A DNA stretch of 64,000 bases from Lutjanus erythropterus (GCA_020091685.1 CM034613.1:2198345-2262344), one strand, 5' to 3'. Numbered from the stretch's first letter, positions 25,601 to 35,472 are shown. Translations and numbers: made by a program. Notes: generated from the letters alone by a model not told the origin.

Positions 25601-27254
25601 AACCTCCGAGGTCTTCCGTCGAAAGAGCTGGCTGCTGAGATGGTCTTTGACTTCCCCATTGAAACTCTAGGTACAAACAATCATGTGAAAATCACAGTGA
25701 CTGAGACTTTGAGTTTCCTGCTGACAGTTGAGTGACATGACGTGTTCTGACAGTCTGCTTACAGGACAGTGTGCTGGCTTTCTGGAAGCATGGCCTCAGA
25801 GGGAGGAGTTTTCATTCAGATGAGGTGATTAGCTACAAGATCTGTGTCCAGCTGGGACAGAGCTGATGTTGTGTGTTTCTCCTGTCGAGTTCATTCATGT
25901 GTATAAAAAGGTTGAATTTCATCTCTGTCTGCAGGTAACACAAGAAATTACAGATGAGAGTCGAGTATTCAGAGTTCTGGGAACAAACAGGTACGTTTAC
26001 ACTAATCTGACAATATCAGTGTCATTCGCTGGTGAAACAATAGCACTAACAGCAGCCGTATTGATAGTGGTGGAGTACAATAGAATAGAAGATAAAAACT
26101 ATAAAGTTGCATTTCCTGCAGAAAAGTTAGTGTGAATGCTGACATCTGAACTGAATTTCAAAGCATTGTTGGAACTGAAGAAATGTGAAATGAATTGTCT
26201 GAAAAATCTAGAAGCTGAAACCTGTAAAGTTGGCAGATTTTGGAAGCTGAACCAGTAGTAGTAGTAGTGGTGGTAGTAAAAGCTGAAGAAGAAGAGCTGG
26301 AGCAGAAGAGCTAAAGAAGAGATGAAGAAGTAGAAAAGCTGAAGAAGAGGAAGAAGGGCTAAAAAAGTAGAAGAGCTAGAGAAGAAAAGCTGAAGAAGTA
26401 GAAGAGCTGAAGAAGTAGAAGGCTTAAAGAAGAGCTGGAGAAGTGCTAGAAGAGCTGAAGAAGAAGCAGAAGAGCTAAAGAAGAGCTGAAGAAATGGAAG
26501 AGTAAAGAAGACAAAGAGTTGAAGAAGAAGTAGAAGAGCTGAAGAATAAGAGCTTCAGAAGAGCTTAAGTGCTAAAGAAGAACATAAGCTAAAGAAGAGG
26601 TGAAGGAGAAGAAGGGCTGAAGAAGTAGAAGTGTTGAAGAAGTAGCAGAAGAGCTAAAGAGGAGCTGAAGAAGTAAAAGTTGAAGACGAGCTGAAGAAAT
26701 GGAAGAGTAACGAAGAGGAGGAGCTTAAGTGCTAAAGAAGAAGATACGCTAAAGAAGAAAAGCTGAAGAAGAAAAAGGGCTGAAGAAGTAGAAGAGATGA
26801 AGAGGAAGAGTTGAAGGCGAGCTGAATGAGGAGCTGAAGAAGGTCTTGTTGCTGCAGATAAAGCAACATCGGAGACCGAAAATGGCTGCTTTTCATGATA
26901 TTCAACACACAAAATTAAAATGGCAAAGCACAAAAATGACAATCACCAAAAACCACCATGGTCTGAACAGAGCTAACACAAACACTAACAAAAAATAACA
27001 CCTTAATTTTGGAATATAAACCAGCAAACTTGATAAATCTACTACCGTTTTAGTACAAAGCCTCTGTGCTGTAACCATTCAGCTGTCAAGGTGCTTCACT
27101 CTGCATTTCTTTGGTCGTGTTTGATCCAGTGAGATTTTTCCCTCTTTTCTTCTTGACTTTTTACAGGGACATCATTCTTCAGAGCACACCGACAGACGAC
27201 CCGTCAGCACTGAGCAACCTGTACATCCTGACCGGACATGAAAGCAGCTACTGA
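1287..27254 (+). CDS. map4k2: Mitogen-activated protein kinase kinase kinase kinase 2 (GCK), 5'-partial, 27 exons
   Basis: Ser/Thr kinase of the germinal-centre-kinase family; family members act upstream of MAP3Ks in JNK/p38 signalling. Coding exons read: 1287-1342, 3562-3609, 3697-3739, 3929-4001, 5194-5325, 5497-5559, 5655-5736, 7242-7358, 7505-7583, 14066-14124, 14823-14869, 17810-17843, 18499-18655, 19100-19275, 19479-19520, 20952-21036, 21188-21267, 22850-22910, 22986-23109, 24513-24571, 24659-24762, 24939-25116, 25423-25491, 25584-25670, 25754-25824, 25935-25990, 27167-27254. Every junction is GT-AG and all phases agree, giving about 756 residues to the TGA at 27252-27254. The start codon, glycine loop and ATP-binding lysine lie upstream of the window. 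The MAP4K2 call over MAP4K3/5 rests on the C-terminus ending [12 protein letters not shown], the QxDRDT and FPIET motifs of the CNH domain, and linkage to sf1 and pygm. Confidence 0.93.
3767..3803. repeat. (CA)n microsatellite
   Basis: Interrupted CA dinucleotide run in the short intron between the HRD and DFG exons of map4k2. Confidence 0.9.
3885..3928 (+). repeat. Tandem pyrimidine repeat forming a 3' splice-site tract
   Basis: About three copies of TCTCCTCTGTGTG end directly at the acceptor CAG (3926-3928) of the DFG exon. The tandem repeat is therefore itself the polypyrimidine tract. Confidence 0.75.
4090..4436. repeat. hAT-like non-autonomous element, CAAGTC-rich family, truncated copy
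   Basis: Shares long stretches with 11267-11941, for example GACTTGAGCCTTTTGACTTG, followed in both by a segment ending TTTCCCTTCATTTCCTGAA. The right end, TCCCACCCGTGG, resembles a decayed CCACCTCTG terminus. The left terminus is not recognisable. Confidence 0.6.
5990..6800. repeat. Cluster of dispersed fish repeat fragments in a map4k2 intron
   Basis: Three segments look like interspersed-repeat pieces: 5990-6215 (GAGCTGGGGGCCCTGATGG type), 6480-6605 (GATAGTTCACCCAAAAATG type, a common MITE terminus in fish) and 6655-6800 (GGTATCATCTGCTTAAAAGT type). Identification is by recollection of recurrent fish sequences. Class is not assigned. Confidence 0.45.
7595..7623. repeat. (CA)n microsatellite
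   Basis: About 14 CA units directly after the donor of the exon ending at 7583. Confidence 0.95.
7801..7947 (+). pseudogene. Fossil fragment of a hAT-type transposase BED zinc finger
   Basis: Frame starting at 7801 reads [20 protein letters not shown], then KRYTSP, a TAA at 7891, and [17 protein letters not shown]. This matches the layout of a BED finger (Phe/Tyr...CxxC...NLxxHLKRxH), as found at the N-terminus of hAT transposases and ZBED proteins. One histidine is replaced by glutamine and the frame is broken by the stop. It lies deep in the 6.5-kb intron, with no further transposase homology recognised downstream. It is a dead remnant, not part of map4k2. Confidence 0.6.
9751..10740. repeat. 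Composite of dispersed repeats in the large map4k2 intron
   Basis: 9751-9825 contains GTCCAGACTGAAATCTCTC and CAACAACTATTGGATGGATT, a motif recurrent in percomorph genomes. 9831-10020 has a second copy at 18050-18262. 10310-10400 has CAAGTC words like the elements at 4090 and 11267. A short CAG run lies near 10690. No intact ORF is credible. Confidence 0.5.
11267..11941. mobile_element. hAT-like non-autonomous DNA element (CAAGTC-rich)
   Basis: Begins CAGAGGTGTGGA and ends TTCCACCTCTG, a near-perfect inverted terminal pair of the kind seen in fish hAT elements. The interior is built from ACTTGA/CAAGTC words and has no transposase ORF. The flanking 8-mers do not match, perhaps because another element begins 2 bp downstream (11944). 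The related truncated copy at 4090-4436 supports a family. Confidence 0.65.
11944..12809. mobile_element. TIR-bounded element with TA flanks and an internal minisatellite
   Basis: The outer ends TACCCACCCAGCA and TGCTGGTTGGGTA are imperfect inverted repeats including TA at both edges, so a TA target duplication is possible. Inside, 12010-12310 holds about four units of 70-80 bp carrying GTTGAAAA...AAAGGTGA...AAGA.GT, and 12315-12760 holds several units built on AAATTTGGGCTAA..TTGGACCAAATC. There is no transposase frame. Class unassigned. Confidence 0.6.
14310..14700. repeat. Minisatellite, period about 21 bp
   Basis: Repeated unit close to TTTATTCTCGACATTTCAAC, about 18 imperfect copies, in the map4k2 intron between the exons at 14066 and 14823. 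A frame through it is open only because the unit length is divisible by three. Confidence 0.9.
14821..14826 (+). promoter_or_regulatory. NAGNAG tandem splice acceptor, map4k2
   Basis: The acceptor reads TTTCAGCAG|GGTGAT. Use of the first AG adds one glutamine codon and use of the second omits it; both keep the frame. Confidence 0.6.
15000..17809. other. map4k2 intron without recognised genes
   Basis: AT-rich intron between exons at 14823 and 17810. A few repeat-like phrases are present (about 15300-15640 and 16860-17080), the latter sharing GTCAAGTTA.CAA...AATATGCAA words with 1942-1975. No exon, RNA gene or intact mobile element seen. Confidence 0.5.
18050..18262. repeat. Second copy of the 9831-10020 interspersed repeat
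   Basis: Shared blocks in the same order include ACAGAACCATCT, GTTTGGAAA.GGGCA, CAGGT.ATTG.AT, CCAATCAG.TCAAA and GAAAAGCCTTCAGT. It sits about 240 bp upstream of the map4k2 exon at 18499. Family unassigned. Confidence 0.65.
19965..20790. repeat. Minisatellite, period about 21-22 bp
   Basis: Long imperfect array of units such as GAGGTACTAACTCATTATTTT, just upstream of the first CNH exon (20952). The minus-strand open frame at 20321-20542 is only a translation of this array (QNNEVVP repeats). Confidence 0.92.
22024..22294. mobile_element. MITE with TAGGGCTGGGTAT termini
   Basis: Starts TAGGGCTGGGTATTGG and ends ATGATACCCTGCCCTA, imperfect inverted repeats; 271 bp, no ORF, in the map4k2 intron between exons at 21188 and 22850. 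Terminus type is common among fish hAT-like MITEs. The flanking 8-mers do not match convincingly. Confidence 0.7.
23421..23445. repeat. Perfect 11-bp inverted repeat
   Basis: GCTAACGTTAA, 3-bp spacer ATG, TTAACGTTAGC. Every arm base is paired. It lies in the intron between exons at 22986 and 24513. Confidence 0.9.
24170..24245. repeat. Dispersed repeat fragment (CCCCCTGGTGGCTGGCTGCAG type)
   Basis: Contains CCCTGGTGGCTGGCTGCAGT, a phrase that recurs in many fish genomes (recollection). Boundaries are not defined. Confidence 0.4.
25164..25378. mobile_element. Short MITE with TTAAAG-type termini
   Basis: Left end CTTAAAGAGATTGTTTGACA; right end TGAACTATCCCTTTAG, whose reverse complement is CTAAAGGGATAGTTCA. 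The roughly 215-bp element nearly fills the 306-bp intron between the exons ending 25116 and starting 25423, so the intron has grown by insertion. Confidence 0.65.
26250..26845. repeat. Purine-rich GAAGAA/GCTGAAGAAGTAGAA array
   Basis: About 600 bp of imperfect GAAGAA, GAGCTGAAGAA and GTAGAAGA words with almost no pyrimidines except CT steps. It lies in the last intron of map4k2 (25991-27166). Complementary pyrimidine-rich frames on the minus strand are not genes. Confidence 0.92.
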
Positions 27255-27490
27255 GAGGAGACGGAGTACAGACCTGTTCTATAACCCTGTAGTGGAAATG
27301 ATGTCCTCCATGACTGAAGCTGTAGCAGACACCAGCACAAACTGATCCACTCTCTGCTGTGAATGACACAAGTCAGTATTTCATTCAGTTGTCCAGACTC
27401 TTGGACAACACGTATATAAGAGAGACATGTCAACGTGCTAAGTAAGTTTCTAACTCTTGGGTTTGCTGAATAAAGCCCCAAAAGCCAAGA
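27255..27490 (+). other. map4k2: map4k2 3' UTR with proximal poly(A) signal
   Basis: AATAAA at 27469-27474, about 215 bp after the stop, is the first plausible cleavage signal. A second AATAAA at 29901-29906 could end a much longer 3' UTR. The sequence alone does not decide which is used. Confidence 0.55.
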
Positions 27491-30400
27491 TTTTCATGTA
27501 AATGAATTCATCTTACGGCCTAATTCACAGTGTCAGAGCAGCAGGGAGGACAGTTCCATTCCTGCTGAGTGAGAGGCCGCAGTATGGACCTGTAGGACAC
27601 CAAGGACATAAAACATCTGTGACAGCACACATGAGTTTCTGAACTGATGTTGTGAAGCTTTTTTTTTGGTTTACTGTTTGCTGCTGTCTTTTTGTTACTT
27701 ACTGGAACCAGAACATTCGGTCCAATGGGAGGACACCTGGCAGGAACTGAGGAAGAAACACCAGAGCTGATTGTGATAGGCTGAGACTTCTGTCAACCAA
27801 TCACACAAACAAACCTTAAAGGGATTAAAGGGAATGCACAAAAGAGAAAGTGAGAATTTAAAACTTTTTTCACAGGATTTCTGAGGAATCTGACATCTTT
27901 GGAGCCCGTATTGATTGACCATAGGGTATATTCTTTTTAGGGTATACACACACTGGATTCTCCACAGAGTAATGCTGCATTAACATCATGCCCATTACCA
28001 CTTTTGCGTAAATGTTATTCATGTCAACATCCGAGTCATAATTACAACCGGGAAACTCATATTTTTCTAAAAGCTCTGAATTAGTCCTTAATTGTATGGA
28101 AGCCAAAGTTCAAGGTTCATTCAAGGTAATTAAACCCAAATTTAATGGATATATGGTTTGTCAGTGCACAGTATTTTTAAGCCTTATATTGTTATAACAT
28201 AAAACATTTCAGTGTTAAAACTTATTATTATAATGCAGAATGTGTCATGATATAACCTGATATCTTATAGTGTTATAACATGATAATTAATATTGTTATA
28301 ATCATGTTATAACAGTATAAGTTATGTTATAAAGGATACGTTTTATGTTATAACAATATAAGGTATCACATTATAGCATGAAACTTTTCACGTTATAATA
28401 AGGAAAAAAATGTCATTTTAATGTAAAATCATCTTATTTTTGCATGAAATATCATGTTATAATGTGAAAAAAAATCCTATTATAACAATAAACCTTCTGC
28501 ATTATAACATGATACTGACCAATTTTTCTTTTTCTGGTTGGCAGCAAATACTTACATATTCTGCTCCTAAGGTGAAAACACAGAGTGTCTCATGTCTGCC
28601 ATCCATTCAATATGACCTGAATGCAACGTATGTCACCAAAAAAAAAAGCACTAATTAATCTTATATGAGGGATCTTCCTTACCGTCAAAACAGCCGATGA
28701 GAATTTATTTTTCATCTCTTCTACCTTTTGGCGTGTTGATTAAAGGAGTATTTGTTTTGACCATCAAACATTCACCACCATTGAAAACTTTAAAAGTGGA
28801 GGAAGGGTTTTAGTTTGCTACATGGAGGATTCAGCTTTAGTCACTGTGTAACATTACTATTCAAAATTAGTCAGAAATTCCCAGCTGATTGTTGTTAGCA
28901 TCATACCAACCTCTATGTGTCAGGCTGAACTCTGAAAAAAAAAAGTACAGAAATACTGAATGCTAATATGTAAAACTGATCCAAATTCCAACCCTACTCA
29001 CCGTAGTTTCTCATATAAGGCCTTTTTAAGCATTCTCTGAAAATCTGAAACTTCAACATTTACAGTTAGAGTAAGACTTACTGAGATACATGTTGTGTAT
29101 GTTAACTCAAAGAACTGACGAGGTGTTCAAGTTTTACTAGCCAGTACAGTAGTAGATACTCATTTGTCTTAAAATACAGTAAGATTTACACATATTTTGA
29201 CTTTTAAAAAGACAGATGGAAGAAACCCTTTACAATAAAATACATTAAGTTAGCTTAGAAAACATGGCTTCAACTCTCCAATATACTGCTCCCCATGAAA
29301 CAACATGTCAGTGATATTTAGATTGTTAGCTTCAATGTTACAAAAAGTGTGTGTAACCATGTGAACTTTCCATATGTGACCATATAATTCTGAAAATCAC
29401 ATTTAAATGTATTTTGAGGATTTGTGAATGTGCAAATTTAGCTACATTTACATTATGTGCCGCCGTGTTGAGAGAGCTGAGAAATCCTGTTCTAGCGTGT
29501 GAAAATGAAGGGTCCATTCACTGCTGTCAGTTATCCACTGGTGCCAAACAGCTTTAACCTGTGACTCCATTTCCTTTATTTTAAGTTCAACTCACACGTA
29601 GACTAAATGTACATTGATTTCATGAGGTGCCATAGAAACTGAATGCAATTAAATTGTACTTCTGCTTGTTTGACTAAAATGTAAATTCCACTACATTAGA
29701 GTTTTGTGTGTAATGATATTTATGGTATTTATGGAAAGGGAACTGTATAAGTAACACTCCCCTTTCCCTGACAGATACTTGAAAGATATAATATGTGTAT
29801 GGCTTTGTTTTTTAAGATGATTTTATTGTTATTGTGTATAGATTTTATGTACATAACAATACAGTATGCTCTTACAATACACAGGGGTTTTAATATGCAA
29901 AATAAAGATTTTAATTTCCTTTGAAGCTGAGGCAGATTTGGTTACATTTCTTTGTCCTGAGAAAGATTCACTTGCAGCCAAAATAAACTTTATTTTACAT
30001 TTCTGAACAGCAAAAACAGCGTGATGATGTGATTTTTCTTGAGGTTTTTATTACACTTAAAAATATTACAACTCTCAAAAGCCTTGCGATGTAATATTTA
30101 CCATATAATATGTTTTGTTCTCAGAATCAAAGTACTTTGGTTTGATTATGTCTGAAGCATCCCAGCTGGACTGGATCCCCCAAACATACCAGGGATGATT
30201 GAGATTTGTTCTTTCAGGGCTCAGAGTGAGCCGTCTAGAATTCACAGCTGCATCAGTCTGATCCAAATTTCTATTATAGTTTATAAATAAAATAAACATC
30301 ATGTCAGCCAAAGAATGCTGGGAAATTTTTGGATTTGTAAAGTCAGGTATGTCTTTTTAAATCAATCAGTATTTTGTTTTATCAATACTTCTGTTTGTAC

Positions 30401-31004
30401 ATCTGTTTATTCAAAAATGTGTTTGTCAATTGATCAATAGAATTTTATCACAGCTGCCATTTTGGCATTAAATAATAGAAACAGGTGTTAATAATAATGC
30501 TATTTTGGTTCCATTCCATTCAGGTCAAACAGAGTTAAGGTGCTGCTATTGTGCATGTTGGCTCACTGGAAAGTGTTTGCTACACTGAATGGAACGTGAT
30601 AATGTTGTTTGTATCAGCCTCAGATATGGCCTCGGTTTCAGCATGTGTGTGTCCGTGCACCGATCCAACACCACATAATTTATTAACCCCCCCTTTTTTT
30701 TTTCTCAGGATGGTGAAGTCATGTTCTATGGCATTCATTCTCTGTATTGTTTGTAAGGGTTTAATATGAGCCAGGCTAACATAGCAACCATATTGCACCA
30801 TACAGAGGATATCAGAACCATTATCAGGAAGTAAACAATGGTATTGGAACATCTCTAGATTAGTGTAATTAGTAACACAACACCTGTGCCTACTCTAATG
30901 TTTCAATATGGCTGCTGTCAAAAAGGTCTATTGATTAACTGATTCCTTGCCATAGAACTTGATTGCAGCTACATCCTAATCCTTGAGTCCAATTTTTCAT
31001 GCTT
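27491..31004. other. map4k2-rbm4A spacer, or long map4k2 3' UTR followed by spacer
   Basis: No coding gene recognised. Contents are a TTATAA-rich repeat array at 28185-28520, a distal AATAAA at 29901 and AT-rich unique-looking sequence. Small minus-strand frames at 27695-28106 and 30075-30311 have no recognisable domains. Confidence 0.5.
28185..28520. repeat. GTTATAAC-rich palindromic repeat array
   Basis: At least ten dispersed copies of TTATAA or GTTATAAC words, the core being its own reverse complement, spaced about 20-25 bp apart (CATGTTATAACAATATAAG type). Confidence 0.75.
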
Positions 31005-31680
31005 CAGAGGTGGAAGGTAACCAAGTACAAATACATTGTTACTGCACTTGTACTGTACAAAACAGGCCCATTACTTTGGTTTTAATGCATTTGAGGGGGA
31101 ATAGGGATTATTTTTATACACAGGAAACAGGAAAGGTGATTTCTTGGTGAATCCATCAGTGCATATCACACATGATAGATGTAACAGGATGAAAAATGGC
31201 TTAAAACAAAAAACACATAAGACAAAAAACAAAACAAAAAAGCAACAGAACAGTTCGGTGGGTCTGGTACACGGCACTGTCCGTATTGTTTTGCACTGTA
31301 TTGTGTTTCTTGCACTCTCTTAAAACAAAAGAGAAAGAGATGACAAGTCAAACAAACAAACAAAACACTCAACAAGAGGGGGGAAAAAATCAACAAGACA
31401 AAAGCAACATAATTGTAACAAGTAACAAGGAGAAACAGACTAGAGATTGAGACTCGACGGCAGAGAAAAGGTGAGTTTGAGTTGACTTTACTCAAACAGT
31501 TGGTAGAAATGTTCTTTAGAGAGCTACTTTTTACTTTTATACTTTGAGTACATTTCAGAGACTGTACATTGTCACTTTTACTCATCTAAAGAAGTTGAAT
31601 CACTACTACTTTTTCCCAAGTCTTTTTTTTTTGTATGCATGTCTACTTGAATACAGAATGCATGTACTTTTGCCACCTTG
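31005..31680. mobile_element. hAT-like non-autonomous element upstream of rbm4A
   Basis: Begins CAGAGGTGGAAGGTAACCAA and ends GTACTTTTGCCACCTTG, the usual inverted ends of fish hAT elements. The interior has GTACTTTTAC-type words near the right end. Flanking 8-mers TCATGCTT and TCAAGTTG share 5 of 8 positions, compatible with an old duplication. The minus-strand frame at 31166-31585 is hydrophobic low-complexity and does not resemble a transposase. Confidence 0.65.
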
Positions 31681-31778
31681 TCAAGTTGACCTTAGATGTA
31701 ATACCTCACTTAAGATAAAGGACCAGTGAGTCTACTGTGTGCAGTGGTGCAGGCTGTATGATGATAGTACATAGTTCC

Positions 31779-31835
31779 AGTCAGTTGGTGGCGGTAATGA
31801 AGCAGGATGAAGAAGTAGAAGAGGCAGGAGCGGCA
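31779..31835. repeat. Repeat-derived segment next to the rbm4A first exon
   Basis: GTTGGTGGCGGTAATGAAGC followed by GATGAAGAAGTAGAAGAGG resembles the end of a common fish short repeat (GGTGGCGGTAATGC...AAGAAGAAG). It lies directly upstream of, or within, the rbm4A 5' UTR. Assignment is by recollection only. Confidence 0.4.
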
Positions 31836-31914
31836 TCACGGGAGCTGCAGCGCCGCTCCGCCATTTCACTTTTCATTCATTAGTGTCGAGCCCGAGGCCT
31901 ACGTCGTTTCAGAG
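31830..31914 (+). other. rbm4: rbm4A non-coding exon 1 / promoter region (approximate start)
   Basis: GC-rich stretch CGGCATCACGGGAGCTGCAG...CCGCTCCGCCATTTCAC with a good donor AG|GTGGGT at 31915. It is the only promoter-like region before the coding exon at 33980. The transcription start is not resolvable by eye. Confidence 0.5.
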
Positions 31915-33979
31915 GTGGGTTAGAGATTTAAAAGTAAAAGTATATTTTACGACTGTGGTGATATGGACTGTCATTGTACCGTTGTTGTGCATGTTGCGCA
32001 TGTTGGGTATGGGCTGCAGTAGCCAGCGCGCGAGGGTTAGCTAGTAAGTTTTTAGCTACTTCGCTAATGTGTTAGCTTCATAATATTACGCCATCATTAG
32101 CCAAACATTGGAACGAAATTGCACTGAAATATGACGCGCATGAAAACATTGCGCACTGTGCACTATTTGCATTTTTTTCCTAAATAACCAGCAAGCTTTT
32201 CAGACTGTAGCGACAAGCTTGATAAACTGTTAGAAAAGTCTCATACGCATTAAAACTTAGTGTTAGCAAGCTGGCTAGCTAGTGCTATTTGTTATCTGAC
32301 GTAATGTTTATCTGTTTTGCCAGCCCACGTTAGTAAACACCAGATAGTGGTTAATGAGCAAACCAACGTACAGTGTTTTAAAATAGTGCTTGATTTTGAG
32401 AGGAAATCATGTTGAATTTATTTGATATGTTATGAATTTGCAGAGTTAGTCAGTTAGCCTGCTGCTTGAATAGTTTACTCATCTGTCATACAGGAGCTGC
32501 GGCTGTAACTCGTCTCACCCTTCATACACCAGTGTTGTCCTGTTTAGTAAACTTTTATGTTTTGAACCTTAAGTTTTCCATGTCTATGTGCCACGTACCT
32601 TTATGAACTTTATAATGTTATGTTGCAACAGTTTTAGATAGACATTGTTTCATCTTTACAGCTCTAGTTCTTAAGTTAAACTTGTGCCTAACCTTATTGA
32701 TGTAATGTGGATGAACAAAGCAGAAGAACTGAACACTATAACATTTATTAAAGCAGAATTTATTACCGTGTCTGTTGTGATAGACTGCATTAGTCTTCTC
32801 CAGGTACATTATATATAGTCATTTTTTACAACCAAGTGTATGCCACTGTTAGTTGTGTAGACTGACTTTTATTTACTGTATGTTATATAGGTAAGTTGGG
32901 TTTGTTTTTGCACAAATCTGAGTTCTTTAACATACAGTAGTTGTCATTACTGAGTCAGGTCTGATACTTCCATTGACCTAAATGTTTACAGTTTACAATT
33001 TCACTTAGCAGACGCTTTTATCCAAAAGCAATGCACACCTGAGAGCTAATACAGTACGAGCAAGTATCTGATTCAGTATGTGACTGACACAGTGGAATAA
33101 GAGATATGGCCTTCTAAATTTGGACTGTCTTAATTTTTACAGGCAACTTGATCCAAGTTAGGGCTGTAACTAACAATTATTTTCATAGTTGATTAATAGT
33201 TGTTTATGTTAAAGTGTCAATGGTGTAATGGTGTCTCCCAAAGCCCAAGATGACATCCTCAAATGTCTTGTTTTACTCACAACCCAAACTAAAGAAACCA
33301 AAAAATATCAACATGTAAAGCGCCGGAATCAAAGAACTTTGACTTTTTCTTTTAAAAATTTCTCAAACTGTATAATTGATTATCAAAATAGATGTTGATT
33401 CATTTAATAATCAAGTAATCGGTACAGCTGAATACTGAAATCTTTCAAACTTTAAACATCTGGAAAGATTGAAGACAGCTGGGAATGCCATCATACACTT
33501 TAAAGTTTAAAAGAACACAAGATTTATATTAAATTAATTCACCTTTACAAAAAACACAAGTCCCATATTTAATAGAGTGTAGGTTTCTGCTTATAAAGGA
33601 GCAACACCTAACTTTACAGAGATAATACATTTTGTTGAAACTGATTTAAAGATGTGTTGTCTGAACTGCATTTGCATTTTGGAGGCAATTTATATTGATG
33701 AGGTTCAGCTAGATGACAGAAACACCTCTCTATATTATTCAGTACAGTTAAACAGCACCACAAACTGCAGTCTCTAATGACCATACTGTTGAACCAACAC
33801 CTCTGCAAAACAGTTTCAACACAAACTTAACAGTAAAACCTTTGTGAAGGAAGGGTTTATTGCAGGGCTGTTGGATTATTCTGCATAGCGGAGATAGCCC
33901 TCATATCCCTTTAAAGTAATCATTAAATATTGGTTGTAGTCGTACAGTTTTAATTGACATATTTTTCTAAATCTTCTAG
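31915..33979. other. rbm4A intron 1
   Basis: The acceptor TTCTAG ends at 33979. The intron contains a hAT-type MITE (33159-33430) and otherwise AT-rich sequence with no recognised exon. Confidence 0.6.
33159..33430. mobile_element. hAT-type MITE (TAGGGCTGTAACTAAC termini)
   Basis: Starts TAGGGCTGTAACTAACAATT and ends near AATCGGTACAGCT. The interior has CCCAAAGCCCAAGATGACATC and TGATTATCAAAATAG words. It is the same family as 56965-57292, shorter and more diverged. Confidence 0.75.
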
Positions 33980-33997
33980 GATACACAGAACTTCATC

Positions 33998-35457
33998 ATG
34001 GTGAAAATTTTTATCGGCAACCTTGCCTGCAATGCCACACCTGAGGAACTGCGTGAATTATTCGAGAAGTATGGCAAAGTCTCAGAATGTGACATTGTCA
34101 AAAACTATGGGTTTGTACACATGAACAGCATGTCTGAAGCAGAGGAGGCCATTAAAAACCTCCACCAGCACCAGTTGCATGGTTGGCGAATGAATGTGGA
34201 GATGAGCAAAGGCAGGCCCAAGTCTACCACCAAGCTGCATGTCAGCAATCTCGGCGAAGGGGTCACCAGTGAGGTTTTGCGGGCCAAGTTTGAAGACTTT
34301 GGCCCGGTGGTGGAGTGTGACATAGTGAAGGACTACGCCTTTGTTCACATGGAGCGAATGGAGGATGCCATGGAGGCCATCGATAAGCTGGACAACACAG
34401 CCTTCAAAGGTGAACTCTTGGTCAGGATAGAACTAGTTGTCTATGCTGTCTATAGCTACGAATTGCCGCCGTAGACCTCTCGTGACAGTAAAATCCACTA
34501 GCTGATATTTTTCCTCATTAATTGACCAGGTGGACTGAAAGTAACCACTTGTAAGTTTGTAAAACCAGTGGCAGTGTAACTGGTGACTAGGCACTGGCAT
34601 AAAAGCACCTGCACCTGGCGCGGCAAGTCATTTCGCTTCGCTCAGTGATTGTCGGTCAAATGCATTTAACGTATTTATAGTCGGTAAGAGCCTTTTCGTG
34701 TCAGAACTCCACGGTCTCATGCGTGTCTTCTCTCTCCTTACAAGGCAAGCTGATGAGCGTACAGCTGTCCACCAGTCGGCTTCGCACAGCCCCAGGAATG
34801 GGAGATCATACTGGCTGCTATGTCTGTGGGAAACATGGTCATTGGTCGAAAGACTGTCCAGTCAGTCGGAACGGTAGCCACGGTGACGGCGCAAGAGGTC
34901 GCAGTGGTCGGGGCCCCCCACGCGGTCCCCCTGGTTATGGCAGGGGAAGCTACGGTATGGCCTCACCTCCAGGAGCTGATTACATGTTGCCGCCGCCTCC
35001 CCCTCGTAGGCTTAGCAGCTACAGCTCTGAGCTGGGGGATCGGTACGCCAGCAGAACAGCTGGCTCCTACGCCGACAGGTCATCAGCTTATGATCGTGAG
35101 CGTCTCTATAGCAGTATTGACTATTATGAGAGGTACAGAGCTCGCCCTTATGGCTTAAGCTATTTCGAGGAACGTCGCATGTCCTATGTCCCACCTCCCC
35201 CACCCCCCCCTTCCTCCCTGTCAAAGCTCTCCTCCAGTATAGATCCATATGACCGTCGGCCACCACCTCCACCTTCATCAGCCGCCACAGCTGCCGCATA
35301 CTATGCACGAGACCGCAGCCCGATCAGACGAGTCCCAGTCTCCTCAACAAGCTACGCCTATGAGCGAACACGGTTGTCACCGGTGTCAGCCACCAGGAGC
35401 TCCTACGCTGTTCCACGACCCAAGGATCATTATGCGCCACGCTATACGCCTTACTAA
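33998..35457 (+). CDS. rbm4: RNA-binding protein 4 (LARK-like), tandem copy A
   Basis: Two coding exons, 33998-34409 and 34745-35457, join in frame to 374 codons plus TAA (human RBM4 is 364 aa). RRM1 (about residues 2-72) has RNP2 VKIFIGNL and RNP1 NYGFVHM. RRM2 (about 78-148) has KLHVSNL and [13 protein letters not shown] zinc knuckle follows (C162, C165, H170, C175 in [15 protein letters not shown]), then a tail rich in Tyr, Arg, Ser and proline runs ending near SPIRRVP and [11 protein letters not shown]4 proteins regulate alternative splicing and translation, shuttling between nucleus and cytoplasm. The ATG at 33998 is chosen because MVKIFIGNL is the family N-terminus. Retention of intron 34410-34744 would give a 158-aa protein with only the RRMs. 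Confidence 0.94.
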
Positions 35458-35472
35458 AGCCATGGTGCCAAG

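Larger units (their letters stand above)
20952..27254 (+). other. map4k2: map4k2 exons encoding the CNH (citron homology) domain
   Basis: Twelve exons encode a beta-propeller-like CNH domain that in this family mediates protein interactions and regulation. It opens with [20 protein letters not shown] and runs through [102 protein letters not shown] and the terminal [12 protein letters not shown]. All are near-canonical for MAP4K2/3/5. The domain is intact from its first exon to the stop, with no frame breaks. Confidence 0.93.

Noticed and set aside
31166..31585. 139-codon minus-strand frame, hydrophobic
   Set aside because: Lies wholly inside the hAT-like element, low complexity, with no resemblance to a transposase or known membrane family.
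34410..34474. Alternative RRM-only end of rbm4A by intron retention
   Set aside because: The frame stays open for only 21 codons and the intron has normal sites. No sequence evidence that retention is used.
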